Below, one piece after another: positions 10,901-21,336 of a stretch of 64,000 nucleotides of DNA. Every line of letters begins with the position of its first letter. The first letter of the stretch is position 1. This DNA is from Sarocladium kiliense (Eukaryota; Ascomycota; Sordariomycetes; Hypocreales; Sarocladiaceae), in the NCBI GenBank assembly GCA_030734395.1, contig JAUZTG010000020.1, positions 1,736,001 through 1,800,000 on the forward strand, written 5' to 3'. The translations under genes and the position numbers were made by a program. The notes under the pieces were generated by a model. The model was not told the DNA's origin and searched no databases. It saw nothing but the letters and a program-made list of their open reading frames with translations.

Positions 10901-11201
10901 GGTAGATTCGGAAGACGCGCACAATCGTAGAAAGGACGGTCATGGCCAGCATAATCCAGTAGTCGGAAACAGGTAGCAGGAAGACATCATTGTCGTCAAC
11001 ACCCTCGGACTTGTATGAAGTCACAGCATTCAGCTTGGACTTGGACTTCTTCTTCTTAAGAGTCGGCGCAGCGGTCGGCGGTGCAAGGGAAACAGCTGGA
11101 GCCGCGTCGATGGGCCGTTCAATCGGCGGTGGCTGCGGGCTCTTACCCCGAGACCGCGGTGGTTGAGGACTTTTGCCCCTGGAGGAGCTCGGCCTCGCCA
11201 T
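7927..11201 (-). CDS. PMT1: Dolichyl-phosphate-mannose protein mannosyltransferase, PMT1-like
   Basis: Exons 10870-11201, 10526-10815, 10190-10473, 8677-10140 and 7927-8487 join in phase to 976 residues. The ER multi-pass enzyme transfers mannose from dolichyl-phosphate mannose to Ser/Thr of secretory proteins. Landmarks: the first luminal loop with the acidic pair (SVVFDEVHFGGF, crossing intron 1), FFMDVHPPLAK, a central MIR region from about residue 335 to 520 (GGYLHSHPLMYPTGS, RRLHSHDVRPP, GCVLFSHKVKLP), then a second set of membrane segments with LHHYFPALYF. FGGFAMKYIKG and SEQQEVTCA favour the PMT1 over the PMT2 or PMT4 subfamily. Oddities: the N-terminus repeats RGKSPQPP, and the last exon adds a Lys/Glu-rich cytosolic tail of about 180 residues behind a 189-nt intron, longer than the yeast protein. 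Confidence 0.92.
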
Positions 11202-12239
11202 GATGAACAGAGGGTTTGAAGCTTGCCTCTGTCAGGCGAAGGGTCGAAGCTGTGGAAGCTCGAGGGGTCGGGAGATCGACGGGGTGGGTTCGAGACAAAT
11301 AGGCGGGAAGGAGTGTCGAAACTAACTAAATAGGAGTCGTAAAGAAAGAAATCCGAGGAAAATTAAAAGTTCGTCATCGAATCACAGCCAACAAAGAAAG
11401 AGGAGAGGAAGCAGCCCGATGGTGATTGATGGCTGAAGGGGGGATTGTGGCAGCCGTTGGAAGGAAAAGGGCTGATGGGAAATCCAAGAAGAGGCCGAGC
11501 TGGCTCGTGAATGTCGTGTCGATTGGGAATAAGGGGGTCTTCCTCGCAATGGCTGCGTACGGCGAAGTGGTCCCCTGAAGGAACATGCGCGCTGGTGGGG
11601 CACACGCAAGCTTACAGGTACCTGCTCTTCACGCGTCGATAGCGTGGCAGCTCAGGTACCACAGAGCAACAGGTCAGCGTGGCCTTTAGCAAAGAACGCC
11701 CTCTGGGCTGAAGAAAAGGCTCCATTGATTGATTTCGGGTTTGGGAAGTGCTCTGTGCTACGCCGTCCTCAATACGAGGTAGACAGTATTGCATTGACAG
11801 AGGGAGGCATCAAGAATGATGGCGGCCATCATTTAGCTCCAGGGAGACTGTTTTCGTCTCCAAGCAATTTGTGAGTATCTATCTACATGAGACTCGCGAG
11901 CACACGAACTTTCCCATCAAGCTTCGTGGGCCACGAGTCGAGGAGAACAAGAGGTTATCCCTTGATCCAGCCAGCCCAGGAACGTGACGACTGGGACTGG
12001 AATTCCCAAAAATAACCTGAACGCCGCCCAGGGGGGTGTGGAAGCTGGTCCAGAGTGCTGGCAGTCCGGGACGGCACTATGTTAGTCCGGAAGCATCGGA
12101 GTTGGAGCCCGGTTCCGCGACAGCGACAAAACTTCCAGACTGGGTCGCCTAGCATCATCGCCTGCAGGACGCGACAAACCTCGAATTGCCGTTCCGTCAG
12201 ATCCTCATCATAGCTACCCGACGGTCTTCCTGACAAGAC
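11202..12239. other. Divergent promoter between PMT and SF3a1 genes
   Basis: About 1 kb shared by two housekeeping genes transcribed away from each other. I see no gene, repeat or strong TATA element. Confidence 0.6.
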
Positions 12240-13838
12240 ATGGCGGCCCCCGAGACGAATGGCGACGCTTCCGCCAGCCTCGAAGATTTCAAGCCTCCTC
12301 CCGGTGTAGTCCTGCCGCCACGTGAAATCCGCAACATCCTCGAGAAAACAGCTGGATATGTCGCCCGCAATGGCGCCGTTTTCGAGGATCGCATTCGCGA
12401 GAAGGAGCGACAGAACCCCAAGTTCAGCTTCTTGAATCCTGCAGACGCGTACAATGGCTTTTATCTATGGCGGTTAAGCGAGATTCGGGATGGACGTGGA
12501 ACAGCTGTTGCTGCTGGCAGAGCTGGCGAGAATGCGACACCTGTCCCAGAGAAGCCTGCCGGCCCACCGAAGCCGCCGGACTTCGAATTTTCAGCTCGCA
12601 CGCCGCGCATCAATCAGAAAGATCTCGACGTCCTGCGGCTGACGGCCTTGTTCGTCGCCAAGAATGGACGGCAATTCATGACCCAGCTCGGCCAGCGCGA
12701 GACCGGCAACCCTCAATTCCAATTCCTCATTCCCAACCACACCTTTCACAACTTCTTCCAACACCTTGTCGATCAGTATACCAAGCTTCTACGTGCGAGT
12801 GGGTTGAGTGGTGAAGGCGGCAAACTCCAAGAAGAGCGTGTCAACGAGCTTCAACGGATGGTCGATGACAAGTACCTCATCCTCGAGCGAGCAAGAGCAC
12901 GAGCCGAGTACACAAAGTTCCAGGAGAAGGAAAAGAGAGAACAGCAGGAAGCGGAGGAGGAGAAGGCTGCCGAGTATGCCCGTATCGACTGGGGTGACTT
13001 TGTTGTGGTCGAGACCATTACTTTCACCGATGCCGATGAACAAGCCAACCTCCCTCCCCCGACCAACCTAGCAGAGCTACAATATGCGTCATTAGAAGAC
13101 CGGAACAATGCTTCCATTAGTGCTAGCTTGCGAATCGAGGAAGCTATGCCTGGCGAGGAGCTGTCCAGCGCCGGTCAAAGCTACCCTCTTCCCGTTCACA
13201 CTGGCTATGGTCCTCAAGTACAAGCCAATAACCTCCCACAACAGCCACCTACAGCATTACCCCACCCAACAGAGCAATATGGTGCCCAAGAAGCTCGCGG
13301 GTCGCCTCAGCCCATTGCTGACGCTCGTGGTGGCCCACCGGCAATGAAGATCAAGGAGAACTACGTGCCTCGGGCAGCGCAGAAAGCCGCGAATCGCCAA
13401 GGACAGATGGCCCTCTGTCCCAACTGCAAGCAACAGATTCCCATGGACGAACTGGAAGCTCACATGCGAAGTACGACTACAAATCCCCAAGCCCCTATTT
13501 GAGTAAAGCATCATGCTAATCATATCACAGTCGAACTGCTCGATCCCAGATGGAAGGAACAGAAGAGCAAAGCCGATTCACGACACGCAACATCCAACAT
13601 CTCACACGCCGACGTGGCGAACAACCTCAAACGTCTTGCAAGTCAACGAAGCGACGTGTTCGATCCGGTGACAGGACAGGCTATTAGCGAGGACGAGCTG
13701 GCCAGACGGAAGAAGGCGGCAATACAGAGCTACGACGGACATACAGCGACCAAGGCCCAGGCGCAGCAGACGCAAAGTCTCAATGTCGAGGAGCAGATCC
13801 GGGCGATTCACCAGAAGTTCTCTGACAAGAAGTCATGA
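12240..13838 (+). CDS. PRP21: Splicing factor 3a subunit 1 (SF3A1/Prp21)
   Basis: Exons 12240-13470 and 13531-13838 join in phase to 512 residues. Two SURP modules are visible, at about residues 32-76 (NILEKTAGYVARNG, then NPKFSFLNP) and 127-172 (VLRLTALFVAKNG, then NPQFQFLIP). The Prp21-like helical/charged region follows (residues 190-260, EKEKREQQEAEEEKAA). A zinc-finger-like CPNCKQQIPMDELEAHMR spans the intron, and the conserved LDPRWKEQK follows it. The protein joins SF3a2 and SF3a3 in the U2 snRNP in the nucleus. As in other fungi, the C-terminal ubiquitin-like domain of animal SF3A1 is missing. The start is the first ATG in a strong context (GACATGGCG). Confidence 0.95.
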
Positions 13839-14708
13839 GAGGCGTTGTGAGTTCAGGATGACGTGACAGGAAGTCAACGAGAATGATGCATGGACACTTC
13901 AAGCCAGGGCGTCGCGGGCACAAGAATATGAGAGCTGCAGGCACAACTATCGGTCTAGCAGAAGGGCGACTCAACCACAACAGTGAGCGTCCAATAAGCT
14001 TATCTCAGGCGATGTGCTGCCCAGAGTTATATGCTGTGCCTTGAAGAAGTAAATAGGCACATGGCCAACGTCAAGAAGAGGGCTGGCTAAGGATACCAGC
14101 TACAAACCAGCCTCAAGGCAAAGGAGGCAAAAATGTAAAGCGAGGCGCCCTGCGCATCTCTACCCAGATGACACATGTACAACCATAATAAACATCAGTC
14201 GATTCCAATGAACGAACCCGCGCGAACATCCTGAATGTAATCACCCCGTAGCACGAACCGTCAACGGCGGCGGCCAAACCGGCGCCTGGCCCCACCCCGC
14301 ACGACGCTTGGAGGCGGCGCAAACGACGGGTGAACGACGTAACCCCACCTTCAACACCAAAGGTTCCCCCAGCCCAGCTTTCCCTCTCTGGCTTCCCACT
14401 TTCTCCCTCTTCTTTACCACTCTTCCCTCTTGCGCATCCTCACAGACCAGCCACATTCGATCAACGCTATCCATCGTCTTCAGCTGAACAGTGAAAGCCT
14501 GCCTCGTCCATTTCCAGCTTGCGATAGAGCTCACGCGACCAGCCTTGAGCACGAGAGAGCTTCCCAATAGGGAATCCGGACATTTCCAGAAGTTCTACAG
14601 GTCAATACCGCCAAACTGTCGAACAACCAGGAAGAGGGCCAGGGCGGTGCAGGCGCAAGTGCCTCGCCCCCCTCAAGCCCCGGCGGCCACCGTCCCATCC
14701 TGCAATCC
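13839..14708. other. Intergenic region before SNX3 gene
   Basis: 870 bp between two plus-strand genes. From about 14566 the SNX3 reading frame is open upstream of its first ATG, and a CTACAG acceptor-like site lies at 14595-14600, so a spliced N-terminal extension or leader intron is possible. No other gene seen. Confidence 0.5.
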
Positions 14709-15300
14709 ATGCCGGACACGCGCCAACAGAGCTTCGATGAGATCTACGGTCCACCCGAGAACTTCCTCGAGATCGAGGTCAGTCGTTCCTCCAGCTCTCC
14801 TAGCCTGATGTATCTCCTCAAGAAGTAATGTACTGATCTGGAATGTATGTAGGTTCGCAACCCCCGCACCCACGGCATGGGCCGCCAAATGTACACCGAC
14901 TACGAGATCCTCTGCCGCACAAACATCCCCGCCTTCAAGCTCCGCCAAAGCAGCGTCCGTCGTCGCTACTCCGATTTTGAGTATTTCCGCGATATTCTCG
15001 AGCGGGAGAGCGCGCGCGTCACGATCCCTCCTCTGCCGGGCAAGGTGTTCACCAACAGGTTCAGTGACGATGTGATTGAGGGACGGAGGGCTGGCTTGGA
15101 GAAGTTTTTGAAGATTGTCGTGGGACATCCGTTGTTGCAAACGGGGAGCAAGGTTTTGGCTGCGTTTGTGCAGGGTGAGTTTTCTTTCTCTTGTTGTCAT
15201 TGGCCTTTGGCTCTGCTGGGGTGCTTGGACAGGTGATGAGGCCTTTTTTGCTGACTATTTTGTGTGAACAGATCCGAACTGGGATCGCAATGCCTGGTAA
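14709..15300 (+). CDS. SNX3: Sorting nexin 3 / Grd19, PX-domain protein
   Basis: Exons 14709-14777, 14853-15174 and 15272-15300 join in phase to 139 residues. The protein is almost only a PX domain. It has the PI3P-binding basic motif RRRYSDFEYF near residue 60, the proline-rich IPPLPGK, and the conserved ends SFDEIYGPPENFLEIEV and DPNWDRNAW. Its length is close to fungal orthologues. It binds PI3P on endosomes and retrieves cargo to the Golgi with retromer. I start at the only in-frame ATG (14709), but the frame remains open about 140 bp upstream, so an extra N-terminal exon is possible. Confidence 0.94.
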
Positions 15301-16020
15301 ACCCTGCGCAGCTTGGCTGGAGAAACGTGTCGGTTTACGATTGATGACTCGCTTTCCAATGGGTTGATCTTCCCCCCGGAAAACTCTCGGCTTTGTAGGG
15401 ATGGTTGCCGCAACTACAGATTGTGCGAGGAAAGGGCCGGCACAAGCGTTTGCTCACATGCTCAGTTACATCTGCATTTTGTTGTTTTGAAACGTTCCAA
15501 CTTTGTTTATTCCTTTTCCTTTATCGTCCTGTTTCATATAACATTCTCACCATCAGCGGGCTATGTCCGCCATCTATCAGCCCGCGGCGGAGTTGGTAGT
15601 CTTCCAATGTCTCACTTTTTGACCATGCCATGTGTGCCAGGCCCGTCGTCGAAGTTCGTATGCGTGTAGGAAAGCCCGTTGCACGCGTGAAAATGCGCAA
15701 GCTGTTGACTTGATTGGTTATTGCTCTGTTTATTCCTCGTACATGCTAACCAGCCCCCAGCTCTAATGCCAATAAGAAGGCTCTCCAAGCGCAACATCCC
15801 CCAATGCAGCTCTATCCAAACGCCAAGTTTCGCCGGCAATGATCTCCAGCCCTCTGTCTAAGGTATGGGCTCTGATTCTTCCCATCTCAAGAGCAGACTC
15901 GCTCTTCATTGAAACTATTGTACAAAATAAGGAGAAAGTCTAATGATCAGCCATCGATCAGAAGAGAAGATGTGCACCCAAGTATGGCTGCGTTCAGGTG
16001 GTGTTACAGATTCCGACAGT
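15301..16020. other. Intergenic region between convergent SNX3 and carrier genes
   Basis: 720 bp of 3' flanks. A weak match to repeat units A and B (SGLCPP-like reading near 15550-15575) is too short to call. No gene seen. Confidence 0.5.
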
Positions 16021-17290
16021 TTATGAAGGTGTGTTGAACAGTCGCAGGATGCCTTCGTACATGCCGAACATGATGGCTGCGCTCGGAACGGTGCGCATGA
16101 GATGGGGTGTCAGACCTCCGTAGAGACCGAGAAGACCTTCCTCAACCCAGACGAGCTTGAAGCACTGAATCAGGCCGGTATATTTTAGTTGCCCGTTGGC
16201 CATGGGGGCTTGTCGTAATCGCGTTCGTGCCACCTGGAAAATCATCAATCAGTAAAAGCGTCTGGAACATGGACCAGGGTCGAGCTCACCTCGTGAGGGT
16301 AGGCAATGACAGCGGCAACAAGCTTCGCCGTACCAGCCGAGCAGAATTTCCCCGTCCAGTCCACGGTGTTATCCCACCAAGTCTTGTCCCTCCCACTGGC
16401 CTGAATCTTCATCTCCCGCCTTGCAAGCCCAACCTTGAGCTGCTCGTACAGCATCCACTGCATGGTCGACTCCACAACGCCAAGATAACTCGCGCTCATC
16501 CCCTTGTACATTCCGCGGACTCCCTCGTCCCGCAGGATCTGTCGTATGCAGTCGAAACTGTTGCGGTATTGTCTCGTTGCGACCGTGCCGCTCTTTTCGG
16601 CGACGTTCTTGTCGAGTTGGAGACGGGTTTTCACCATCCAGATGGGGTTTGTGGCTGTTGATGTCGCGACTCCGGCGGCGACACCGGAGAGCAGATGAAC
16701 CCACGGTGCTTCGTGACCGTGGTTGAGCTTCTCGGAAATCAAGCGCTTGCCGTTACCGTAAACGTAGAAATTGATGCTGCGCGCGGGGATGACACCGATG
16801 AGGTTGGGACCGAGACCTTTGAAGAGTGCGCGGCCGCCTTCGGTACGGTAGACGGACCCGAGGATTTGGAGAGTCTCTGTGAGATGATGAAGAGCAGCGC
16901 GAGCGGGGTTTCGCGCGACAGTGGGTTGCGCTGCACGAGCGGCTCTTATTTGGGCTTGGTAGAAGTCGGATTGGAGGCGGGTTTTGAGGACGTCGAGGGG
17001 AGCGGTCATGGTGGCTGCAGTCATGCCTCCAACACTGTAGAGTCAAGTCAGACACATGACCTATTATAGCAAACATAAAGGGGATATGGTAAAACGTACG
17101 CGCCAGCCATGAGATGGACCCAAGACTTTGCGAACGGCAAGGCCTTAACCTCGCCTTTAGGAAGCTCCATGGGGATGACATCGCCTGTTTCTCTCGACTG
17201 CATCAGCGCGGAGTGATCGGCTGGGGTCGTGGAGTGCTGGAAAGGCCTGTCGTCTCGGCCCGGAACGAGACGCTGCTGAGGATGCGCCAT
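16021..17290 (-). CDS. RIM2: Mitochondrial pyrimidine nucleotide carrier, Rim2-like
   Basis: Exons 17100-17290, 16290-17034 and 16021-16233 join in phase to 382 residues. Three mitochondrial-carrier repeats are present with the signature after each odd helix: APLDVLKTRLQ, TNPIWMVKTRLQ and AYPHEVARTRLR. The tryptophan in the second signature is typical of the nucleotide/folate branch. Long insertions between helices and an N-terminal extension of about 60 residues fit Rim2/SLC25A33-36, which exchanges pyrimidine nucleotides, and metal in yeast, across the inner membrane. Introns of 65 and 56 nt fall at the first helix and the last repeat. The subfamily is from recall; the carrier fold is certain. 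Confidence 0.9.
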
Positions 17291-18235
17291 GGTTGCGCTA
17301 TGGGAAAGTCGGTTCTCTCGATGCGCTCGGGGATAAGGAGCAATGCGAGGAACGAGTGGCCAAGTCGGAAGACACCAGAGGAGATCTGCGTTATCTCGTG
17401 TCCATCAGAGAAGTCTCCTTGGTCGTCTGACGTGGGACGTAGTACTGGAATGAGCGGTGATGCAGAGACGCAGGACGTTTGGCGAATCGATGATGGTTGG
17501 AGTTGGGCGGATAAGGATGGTTGGTTGGTTCTACTTTTTTTGCTGGAGCTGCAGTGTCGGTGGTCGAGTCGGCGGCGGCCCCTGTTTCCTGGTTCCGAAG
17601 TGCCTAAGGTAATTAGAGGGACGCTAAGGTGGGTGGCTGTGGCGATAAGCGATAAGGAACAGGCTGGCTCGGGTGGCCCGACCCGTGTGTGATGGGCCAA
17701 CGAAGTACCGTGTTGTAACATAGATGGTGGGAATTGAACGACGAGTTTGTACAAGGGTGACTTGAAACAGTTTCCATCCTTTGATGCGTCGAAGGCATTG
17801 TAGTTCCTGGGGACGCTGGCGACAATGATGCTGTCCCTCCTGAGATGGAGGATCCTAATGCCGTGTACTGTGTAGGTGTGTAAGTAAGGTACTGCTACCC
17901 TTGTACCCCCATCTCATGCAAGAGTGCTCATGCAGGAAGCAGGAATTTGTGACAATGTCGGCGAATGATTGAGAAGCCTGGTCTGCAGCTCCCGACTTGA
18001 CCTGGTTGGCCATTGTGCACGTGCCCAATACTGCGACTGATTGACTCCGGGAATCCCTCTGCCTCCCGTCTGGACTCTCCTCTGCCTCCTTTGCTGCCCG
18101 ATGCTGCAAACCATCCCATATGATATCATATACTACTTCACTCTGGTCCAACATCATCACGTCCACCACTATTGCCCCAATTCGTTCTAACTTGCCCCCT
18201 CTTCTTCCTCAAAGGCCATACTGTACTCCCTCAAC
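17291..18235. other. Divergent promoter between carrier and unknown gene
   Basis: 945 bp with no supported gene; overlapping short frames only. Confidence 0.55.
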
Positions 18236-18883
18236 ATGGCTGAAGAATCCGCTAGCCTCGTTGCCCATCCAATTGGGAATACCACGACCGAGCCGGCTCG
18301 CCAACCGTCGCCGCCGCTCTCGTGTCTGGCCGATGTGTTCAAAGCCCTCGACGATACGGCACAGTCTGTCAATGAACTCACATCCTTGCCTAAAGGCACA
18401 GATCTACGAGGTCCCCTGCCCGGAGATGGCGCAAACTCGGAGCATCCCCTGTCTGCTCTTCAAACCAACCTAACAAGGCTCCATGAGGCACTCGCCTTGT
18501 ATGCAGAGGCCGATCAGGTTCTCTCTCACATAACACGGCTCGCTGATCAGCGAACCACGGTCCGGTCATTCCTCTCGCACTTTGACAACGAGCTGTCGGA
18601 TATTGTTCAGGATATTTACCGTGCCGATACCTCTGGCGGTGACAACGACACCATTCTGCGCAAAGTCTTCGAGACATGCCACCGCGAATCTCTCCACGTT
18701 TCTGGCAAGTTACACCCTGAGCACTACTTCATGCCCTTGCGCGAAGCCGCTCGAGGGCAACCCTACCACCCCGAACTCGACATCAGCCCAGAGGCTGAGA
18801 TGGAGATCGAAACGGATGCAGCTGAGGATTGGACCGGCTTCTGGGAAGAGATGCTGAGGGATTCTGCCCCGGGGACTGACTAA
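18236..18883 (+). CDS. Conserved-looking unknown protein, 215 aa
   Basis: Single exon with ATG in good context (AACATGGCT). I do not recognise a domain. The middle (residues 75-150) is predicted mostly helical and amphipathic (LTRLHEALALYAEADQVL, RSFLSHFDNELSDIVQDIY). The C-terminus is acidic (SPEAEMEIETDAAEDW). There is no signal peptide or membrane segment, so it is probably cytosolic or nuclear. It sits in the housekeeping block, and its codon use looks like that of the neighbours, which supports a real gene. No function is assigned. Confidence 0.65.
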   Translation: MAEESASLVAHPIGNTTTEPARQPSPPLSCLADVFKALDDTAQSVNELTSLPKGTDLRGPLPGDGANSEHPLSALQTNLTRLHEALALYAEADQVLSHITRLADQRTTVRSFLSHFDNELSDIVQDIYRADTSGGDNDTILRKVFETCHRESLHVSGKLHPEHYFMPLREAARGQPYHPELDISPEAEMEIETDAAEDWTGFWEEMLRDSAPGTD

Positions 18884-19468
18884 GGTTCCGAATGATCTTG
18901 AGTGTGAAGCAACCTGATTGTCTTAGTGTTGCCGCTTTCCTTTTCAACACCAGGCCAAGATTTCGCATGGAAATGATCCTAAATTGTGCGGAATACATCC
19001 GGGGATGAATTGTGTACACAATGCGACTCTCAACAGCTCTTGTATCAAGGAATGTGATTTGGCTGTGAGTTGCAATCGTGCCTGACTTGCGTATCCAAGT
19101 CAGCGCTCGTGACTCCTGCCCAGCCACCGCAAAGTACAATGTAATGGCGACATCCATGCACTTTGATGATGCAAAAGGGTGCAGGCTGAATGTGGGCGTC
19201 CATTTCACCTTATAGGCCGTTTTTTATCTTTCCCCAAAGGGTGGTGGAATCCCATCTTGTGCTTTCTCTCTTTCAGCATGTTGAACGTAAGGAGGGTTCC
19301 TGAGTGTAGGGTAGCCTGAGAATTGCAGGCAAGTGTGATGCGCTCGACACATTCGGATTCCCTGGAAAGGTTATAGGACATCCTAAACCTGTGTGGCAGG
19401 TCTTCCCTCCCTATGTAGCACGGGTATCCTAAATGCCGCTTGATGATGATTTGTCTATCTTCATCCCT
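18884..19468. other. Intergenic region between convergent genes
   Basis: 585 bp of 3' flanks of the unknown gene (plus) and the methyltransferase gene (minus). No feature seen. Confidence 0.55.
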
Positions 19469-21031
19469 TCAGCCGTTCAGAGGCTTCTGGGCGTAAACAA
19501 GGTTGAATCGGCAGAACGCGTGCACCGAGTTCGTGCGCAACTCACGACGAAGACGGGCAGCATACACCGAAATCTCTTCCTTTGTCCAACCCAGCTGCGA
19601 CGCCAGGAACCCAATGGCACCCTCTGTGTCATTCTCCAGCGTTGCACGAAAATAGAGACCCATCTGCTTGTACTTCTTATCCTTGGCCCACTCCGATACG
19701 GGGATCTAGGTGTCAGACATGTCTTGTTAGCCCCAGCCCCAGTATCCTTCGAGATAGAAACAAAGATTGAACATACCTTCATAGGATGCTCCGTGATCCT
19801 CGTAAAATTTGCCTCGGTAAGTCCCTTGACTTGCAGCCCTTCTTGAACAGCACTGAAGGACGCCTTGGATCCAAGTGCTTTAGCACCCTCACGGATGAGA
19901 TAACCCCACGTGTGAAGGGCTGTCTCCTCAGTCAAGGTCCCGTCGTCAGATTCCGGGAAGCCATTGCAATCAAACGTCTCAATCCAACCGCCGGGCTTGA
20001 GGACCCGGTATGCTTGACGGAAGAGCTCGGTCCAGTCCGTGATGGTCCCGACTACCCACCGGAGGTGAACAAAGTCGAGAGAGCTATCTTCTCGGGTCCA
20101 TATCTGGTTGAAGTCGTCGATCTCGCTAACGTCTTGTTAAGGGTTTGCGAACCAAGGCATGTCAACTTTTGCTACTCACAACATGACATTGGGCGGTACC
20201 CATTGAGGCTGGATGGGTGACAAGTCTGTGCCAATCACTTGACACTCGGGGTGATCATCTCCAAAGTCGCTGTATACTGTTAGTCCTGGTGGGGGGCACT
20301 TAGAGACTTTAGAGGCGAGACGCACATGCACCATTGACCAGTTCCAGTTCCAATGTCGAGTACTTTCTGCAGCGAGTCACGGAACCCCGTCAGCTTCCGA
20401 GCCCAACAAAGAGAGTCAGTGCTTCAGGCACGCTCACATTCAGCGTCTTCGGTAGCGGGGCAAGGTATAGCTTGTTATCCAGGGCCAACGTAAAAACTTC
20501 GTGCCTATCTGGCATGTCAGTCACTGCAAGGTTGAGACTAGAGAGACCTGAGGGAAGTCCTGGCTCTTGATTAGGCACTTACATAATGTCGAGGTTGTGG
20601 TTCTGGCGATCATCATTGGCGCCCCTTGTTCAAGTCAATCCCTATTCGTAGCCATTGGCGAACAATGCTTCAGATTGAACTGACCAGTAGGGGATAGCAT
20701 CCGCGTTTACGGAGCGGTCGCTGTGATAAGTACGGCCATTGATAGTACGGTACTGCAGAATGCTGGATGCTACCGAGGCTGTGCTGGATTCACTGTCACC
20801 AAGCGCCGAGTCCCTGTCGTTATCGTCATCCCTAGGGGGAGATTCGCCGTGAAACTATGGTCGATCCTGGGTCAGTCCTGAACCAACATCACTTGACCGC
20901 CCGTGTGTCACAGTGCAGAACCAGGAAATGCTACCCACCTCTTCAGCGACGGCCAGTGGTGCATCAGTAAGCTTGGGCGTCGACTCCGTGGCAGCTGGAG
21001 CGGAAGCTGGTACCGTCGTTGGTTCAGACAT
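19469..21031 (-). CDS. LaeA-like SAM-dependent methyltransferase
   Basis: Eight exons (20939-21031, 20685-20854, 20583-20624, 20438-20504, 20326-20366, 20180-20269, 19777-20125, 19469-19705) join in phase to 362 residues. The family order is complete. An Ala/Pro/Thr-rich N-terminus comes first, then YWGANDDRQNHNLDI and LDNKLYLAPLP. SAM motif I is KVLDIGTGTGQW near residues 125-136. VIGTDLSPIQPQWVPPNV, SLDFVHLRW and RVLKPGGWIE follow. LaeA-type proteins are nuclear or cytosolic methyltransferase-like regulators, and many paralogues serve single pathways. It lies in tandem with the Zn2Cys6 regulator at 21337-23481. Seven small introns, some around exons of only 41-42 nt, make it easy to mis-predict. 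Confidence 0.92.
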
Positions 21032-21336
21032 GTTTGGTCGGGCTTTCAGTCGTCGACTGCGCCTTTGCTTCTTCGAGGTTGAACGAAGCTGGTTGCGACA
21101 ACAGGCGAGGAACAACTAAATGACTTTAGTGCGCGGGAATGCTGGGGCCTGCCGATGTGACATGCGATTTACGAGTAGAGGCGGGGGTATATAGCGGTAG
21201 GTTATACGACGGGGGTTCCCGCCGGTTAGCGCGCCTCTGTTCGCATGCTGCCAAGCAGGTAGGGGGTCTTGGCTCCTGAAAGACTGTGAGAGAGTGGAAC
21301 TCTGCTGATGTGTTTCCAGGCTTCATGAGGGCCGCA
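21032..21336. other. Intergenic region upstream of the LaeA-like gene
   Basis: 305 bp between two minus-strand genes, enough for a short promoter. No clear motif seen. Confidence 0.5.

Noticed and set aside
15540..15580. Possible third copy of the inverted repeat
   Set aside because: Only a SGLCPP-like peptide and scattered bases match; too short to separate from chance.
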